Assembly: GCA_030447875.1 (NCBI GenBank) | Contig: JAUJOA010000004.1 | Coordinates: forward strand, 71,317 to 105,989 | Origin: Thermoleophilaceae bacterium | Lineage (GTDB): Bacteria; Actinomycetota; Thermoleophilia; Solirubrobacterales; Thermoleophilaceae | Reading direction: 5' to 3' | Length of the DNA stretch: 34,673 nt | Shown here: positions 32,053 through 34,673 of the stretch, piece after piece | How positions within the stretch are numbered: the first letter of the stretch is position 1 | Layout of the letters: each line of letters begins with the position of its first letter | Program-made: the position numbers and the translations under genes | The notes under the pieces: model-generated | Seen by the model: only the letters and a program-made list of their open reading frames with translations | What the model was told of the DNA's origin: nothing | Database searches by the model: none

Positions 32053-32877
32053 CTAGGAGATCACGTTGGTGGCCGCGAGCACGATGACGAGCGCCCCGAG
32101 CGCGACCCGGTAGGCCACGAAGATCTTCGTCGTGTGGCTCACCAGGAAGCGCAGGAGAAACGCGATCGACGCGTAGCCCACGACGAACGCGAACACCGTC
32201 GCGATCGCCAGGGCGAGGATGCCGCCGTCGTCGGCGCCGCCTTCCTCGAGGAACGTCCGCAGCTCGAAGAGCCCGCTGAGCACGACCGCCGGCACCGAGA
32301 GGAGGAACGAGAAGCGCGCGGCGTCCTCTCGCTTCAAGCCGAGGAAGAGCCCGGCAGTGATGGTCGCACCCGAGCGAGAGACGCCCGGGACGAGCGCGAG
32401 CGCCTGGGCGAACCCCACGCCGAGGCCGTCACGGATCGTGACGGCATCCATCTGTCGCGAGCGCGTCCCGACCCGCTCCGCCAGCAGGAGCACGAGGCCG
32501 AGTGCGATCAGCGCCGCACCGATCAGGTACAGGCTTCTGGCGCCGGTCTCGATCTGGTCCTTGAAGGCGACCCCGAAGATCGAGATCGGGATCGTGCCGA
32601 TGATGATGTACCAGCCGAGCCGGGCGTCCAGCTCGGAGCGCTTCGTCCGGTCGAACAGGCTTGCCAGCCACGTACGGGCGATCCGCCACAGATCGGCTCG
32701 GAAGTAGATGAGCACGGCCGCCATGGTTCCGATCTGCACGACGGCCGTGAAGGCGGCCCCCGGATCGGGCCACCCGGCGAAGGCGGGGACGATGCGCAGG
32801 TGCGCGGTGCTCGAGATCGGCAGGAACTCCGTGAGCCCCTGGACGATCCCGAGGACGATGGCCTCGAAGATCGACAC
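32053..32877 (-). CDS. uppP: Undecaprenyl-diphosphatase UppP/BacA
   Basis: 274 aa integral membrane enzyme, about eight helices. It dephosphorylates undecaprenyl diphosphate after each round of peptidoglycan synthesis and confers bacitracin tolerance. Motifs: VQGLTEFLPISSTAHL (Glu and the SST segment; the usual Gly before His is Ala here) and PGVSRSGATITAGL. GTG 32877; a TACGGT box lies 9 nt upstream. It is 21 bp after ppa; removal of pyrophosphate and phosphate recycling are related but the pairing need not be functional. Confidence 0.95.
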   Translation of the reverse strand: MSIFEAIVLGIVQGLTEFLPISSTAHLRIVPAFAGWPDPGAAFTAVVQIGTMAAVLIYFRADLWRIARTWLASLFDRTKRSELDARLGWYIIIGTIPISIFGVAFKDQIETGARSLYLIGAALIALGLVLLLAERVGTRSRQMDAVTIRDGLGVGFAQALALVPGVSRSGATITAGLFLGLKREDAARFSFLLSVPAVVLSGLFELRTFLEEGGADDGGILALAIATVFAFVVGYASIAFLLRFLVSHTTKIFVAYRVALGALVIVLAATNVIS

Positions 32878-32886
32878 GGCCGCGGA

Positions 32887-32892
32887 ACCGTA
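32887..32892 (-). promoter_or_regulatory. Putative -10 box of uppP
   Basis: TACGGT on the minus strand, 9 nt before GTG 32877, inside the short ppa-uppP gap. Confidence 0.25.
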
Positions 32893-32898
32893 CTTGGC

Positions 32899-33393
32899 CT
32901 AGTGCGAGCCTTCGCCGAAGCGCCTGCGCGCGGCCGCGATCTCCTCGATCGCCACCTCGCGTGGATACCAGCCGTCGACCGTGACCTTCTTCTGCTCCAG
33001 GTCCTTGTAGACCGAGAAGAAGTGGGCGATCTCGTCGCGGAGCTGGTCGGGCAGGTCGTCGAGGCGCTCGAGCTTGTTCCAGGAGGGGTCCTGAAGCGGC
33101 ACGCACAGGACCTTGTCGTCGATCCCCTTGTCGTCCTGCATCTTGAAGAGGGCGATCGGCTTGACCTCGATCATGCAGCCGGGAAAGGTCGCCTCCGAGA
33201 CGCAGACCATGGCGTCGAGCGGGTCCCCGTCGAGCCCGAGCGTGTCCGGGACGAACCCGTAGTCGGTCGGGTAGACCATCGACGAGAACAGGAAGCGATC
33301 GAGCTTGAGCGCGTTCAGCTCGTGATCCCACTCGTACTTGTTCCTGCTTCCCTTGGGGATCTCGACGATGATGGTGAGCGGCTTGTCCGCCAC
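32899..33393 (-). CDS. ppa: Inorganic pyrophosphatase, family I
   Basis: 164 aa. Hydrolyses PPi to drive biosynthesis. Active-site residues of family I are visible: EIPKGSRNKYEWD, MVYPTDYGFVPDTLGLDGDPLDAMV (the D-G-D-P-L-D metal site) and KDLEQKKVTVDGW near the C-terminus. GTG 33393 has a GATACG box 8 nt upstream and no ribosome site. Divergent from the small membrane protein gene at 33442 (48 bp between starts), which has its own -10-like box. Confidence 0.95.
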   Translation of the reverse strand: MADKPLTIIVEIPKGSRNKYEWDHELNALKLDRFLFSSMVYPTDYGFVPDTLGLDGDPLDAMVCVSEATFPGCMIEVKPIALFKMQDDKGIDDKVLCVPLQDPSWNKLERLDDLPDQLRDEIAHFFSVYKDLEQKKVTVDGWYPREVAIEEIAAARRRFGEGSH

Positions 33394-33401
33394 GGCGCGA
33401 T

Positions 33402-33407
33402 CGTATC
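33402..33407 (-). promoter_or_regulatory. Putative -10 box of ppa
   Basis: GATACG on the minus strand, 8 nt before GTG 33393. Confidence 0.35.
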
Positions 33408-33427
33408 CGCTGCCGCCGGTGCCGCGG

Positions 33428-33433
33428 TAAACT
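33428..33433 (+). promoter_or_regulatory. Putative -10 box of the 83-aa protein gene
   Basis: TAAACT, 8 nt before ATG 33442. Confidence 0.4.
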
Positions 33434-33441
33434 GACCGCCG

Positions 33442-33693
33442 ATGCGCCGCCTGATCGCGCTACCCGTGATCGCCTCGCCGCTTCTGCTCGCGAGCTCCGC
33501 CCTGGCTCAGGCCGGTGACAACGGCGAGGGGTGGGCCGGTGAGACCGACGACAAGGTCGTCACCTTCTTCTCGCTCGGGGTGATCCTCTTCTTCGTCGCC
33601 TTCGTGGTGCTCACGAGCATCGTTCAGCACAAGCTCGAGAAGCGCCGCGAGGAGAAGCGGGAAGCGGCGATGCGTCACCGCATCGGCTGGTAG
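33442..33693 (+). CDS. Small exported or two-helix membrane protein
   Basis: 83 aa. Residues 1-22 look like a cleavable signal (LIALPVIASPLLLASSALAQA), followed by a short acidic loop (GDNGEGWAGETDDK), one membrane helix (about 39-60, VVTFFSLGVILFFVAFVVLTSIV) and a very basic/acidic cytosolic helix (QHKLEKRREEKREAAMRHRIGW). No family recognised. Probably leaderless. Confidence 0.72.
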   Translation: MRRLIALPVIASPLLLASSALAQAGDNGEGWAGETDDKVVTFFSLGVILFFVAFVVLTSIVQHKLEKRREEKREAAMRHRIGW

Positions 33694-33737
33694 CCGGCCC
33701 GCGGCTCCGCCCGTCGCCGGACCCCGTCCCCCGCGCC

Positions 33738-33866
33738 AACTCGTCAGTCCAGCTGACCACCTCCGCTGACGATGCCGGCGGAGGCAGCCGGCGACATGGG
33801 GCCCGGCGGGGACCGACTTCCTTCCGCAAAACCGTCAGGCCAGGTGGTCAGCTCAGCTGACGAGTT
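33738..33866. repeat. Long imperfect inverted repeat with CTGAC/GTCAG half-sites
   Basis: Left arm 33738-33771 and right arm 33833-33866 pair over 34 positions with 6 mismatches around a 61-nt centre; the first 25 nt of each arm match 22/25. The right arm contains a perfect GTCAGCT-C-AGCTGAC palindrome (33848-33862). CTGAC or GTCAG occurs six times in the element. It fills most of the 240-bp gap before the enoyl-CoA hydratase gene. Confidence 0.8.
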
Positions 33867-33933
33867 CGCGGAAGCGAGCAGGTATCCGCGCGGCATCCCG
33901 CACCTCGGCCGCTTCTGAGAGGATCGTCCGGCG

Positions 33934-34673
33934 ATGAGCGACCCGGTGACCTACGAGCGCCGCGGACCGGCCGTGATCCTGACGATCGACCGGCAGGAGC
34001 GGCGGAACGCGGTCGACGGGCCGACCGCGGAGCTGCTCGGCCAGGCCTTCGAGCGCTTCGAGGCGGACGACGACGCGCGGGTCCTCATACTCACGGGCGC
34101 GGGCGAGGTCGCCTTCTGCGCCGGCGCCGACCTCAAGGCGATCGAGTCCTTCGCCCCCCGCCTGCTCGATCCGGACGGTCCGCTCGGCTTCACACGCCGA
34201 ATCCCGTCCAAGCCCACGATCGCGGCCATCTCCGGCTGGTGCCTCGCCGGTGGGCTCGAGCTCGCGCTGTGGTGCGACCTGCGAATCGCGGCCGAGGGCT
34301 CGACCCTCGGCTTCCCGGAGCGGCGCTGGGGCGTGCCGTTGATCGACGGCGGCACCCAGCGGCTGCCGCGCATCGTCGGGCTCGGACGCGCGCTCGACCT
34401 GATCCTCACCGGGAGGATGGTCGCGGCCGACGAGGCGCTCGCGATCGGCCTCCTGAATCAGATCGTGGCACCCGGCGAGCACCTCGACCGCGCGCTCGAG
34501 ATAGCCGACGCGCTGGCGCGCTTCCCGCAGGAGACGATGCTGTCGGACCGTCAGGCGGCCATCGAGGGCATCGGGATGACTTTCGAGGAGGGGCTCGCGC
34601 GCGAGGCGGCGATCGGGCGCGAGGTGTTCGAGGTGGCCCAGCGCGGTGCGGCTCGGTTCGCGGCCGGCGAGGG
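33934..34673 (+). CDS. Enoyl-CoA hydratase/isomerase family protein, 3' end outside window
   Basis: 246 codons visible, nearly complete. Crotonase fold: NAVDGPTAELL, the first oxyanion strand AFCAGADLKAIE, the second GWCLAGGLELALWCDLRIA and FPERRWGVPLIDGGTQRLPRIVG. The first catalytic Glu (in FPE) is present; the position of the second is Asp (ALDLI), so hydratase activity is likely but not certain. ATG 33934 has GAGAGG about 8 nt upstream. Such genes act in fatty-acid or aromatic acyl-CoA degradation. The inverted repeat with repeated half-sites directly upstream could be its operator. Confidence 0.92.
   Translation, partial: MSDPVTYERRGPAVILTIDRQERRNAVDGPTAELLGQAFERFEADDDARVLILTGAGEVAFCAGADLKAIESFAPRLLDPDGPLGFTRRIPSKPTIAAISGWCLAGGLELALWCDLRIAAEGSTLGFPERRWGVPLIDGGTQRLPRIVGLGRALDLILTGRMVAADEALAIGLLNQIVAPGEHLDRALEIADALARFPQETMLSDRQAAIEGIGMTFEEGLAREAAIGREVFEVAQRGAARFAAGE

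Noticed and set aside
33694-33933. Insertion sequence or terminal inverted repeats
   Set aside because: No transposase frame between the arms (61 nt), and no target duplication seen.

Overview
The window is very GC-rich, densely packed and rich in GTG starts and 4-bp stop/start overlaps. Gene content (a TldD/TldE pair, system II-like cytochrome c maturation pieces with CcdA, an Rpf-like muralytic enzyme under a ydaO-type riboswitch, actinobacterial Ser/Thr kinase, DUF3467, Tgt, UppP) points to an actinobacterium. My best guess is the Thermoleophilia (Solirubrobacterales/Gaiellales); that placement is inference. It looks like chromosomal housekeeping sequence: I see no prophage, transposase, CRISPR array or plasmid function.

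Layout. 1-622 (minus) is the start of a coiled-coil protein leaving the left edge. 702-3502 (plus) is a translationally coupled tldD-tldE pair. 3514-6670 (minus) is ccmE-ccmF-short ccmI-like-secG. 6772-7098 (minus) is a small cupin. 7270-8365 holds a c-di-AMP (ydaO) riboswitch, an Rpf-like peptidoglycan hydrolase and a hairpin. 8431-11178 is a damaged stretch: a frameshifted two-helix protein, an intact arfB-like gene, a frameshifted RTX-repeat protein, tRNA-Gly(CCC), a glutathione S-transferase pseudogene and a tlpA/ccmG-like gene with a ruined 5' end. 11175-12400 (plus) is ccmH-like and ccdA, completing a split cytochrome c maturation locus. 12406-14483 (minus) is rlmH-argS. 14535-14825 is a DUF3467 protein, 14841-16094 an M48 protease. 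16083-18654 (plus) is a tightly overlapped phosphoesterase-lipoprotein-kinase operon.

18648-27982 (minus) runs uvrC-rapZ-gap-pgk-tpiA-gpmI-hsp20-tgt: DNA repair, the RNase-adaptor ATPase, four consecutive lower-glycolysis enzymes, a small heat-shock protein and queuosine tRNA modification. 28006-28230 is a small membrane protein divergent from uvrC. 28241-31048 (minus) is an orphan cassette of two TadE-like pseudopilins, a degenerate P-loop protein, and a TadE-like N-terminus fused to a VanY-type peptidase and a lytic transglycosylase. 31138-33393 (minus) is ppa-uppP-membrane protein-GNAT acetyltransferase. 33442-33693 is a small membrane protein, followed by a large inverted repeat and then an enoyl-CoA hydratase leaving the right edge.

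Themes. (1) Cell wall: the Rpf-like hydrolase, the TadE-VanY-SLT fusion, UppP and the kinase operon all act at or sense the envelope. (2) Many genes have a TANNNT-like -10 box only 6-11 nt before the start codon, suggesting pervasive leaderless mRNAs. (3) At least four otherwise conserved genes (uvrC, argS, RTX protein, two-helix protein) carry a net one-base deletion; because two are housekeeping genes, sequencing or assembly error is at least as likely as true decay, and calls in 8.4-12.5 kb should be read with that in mind.
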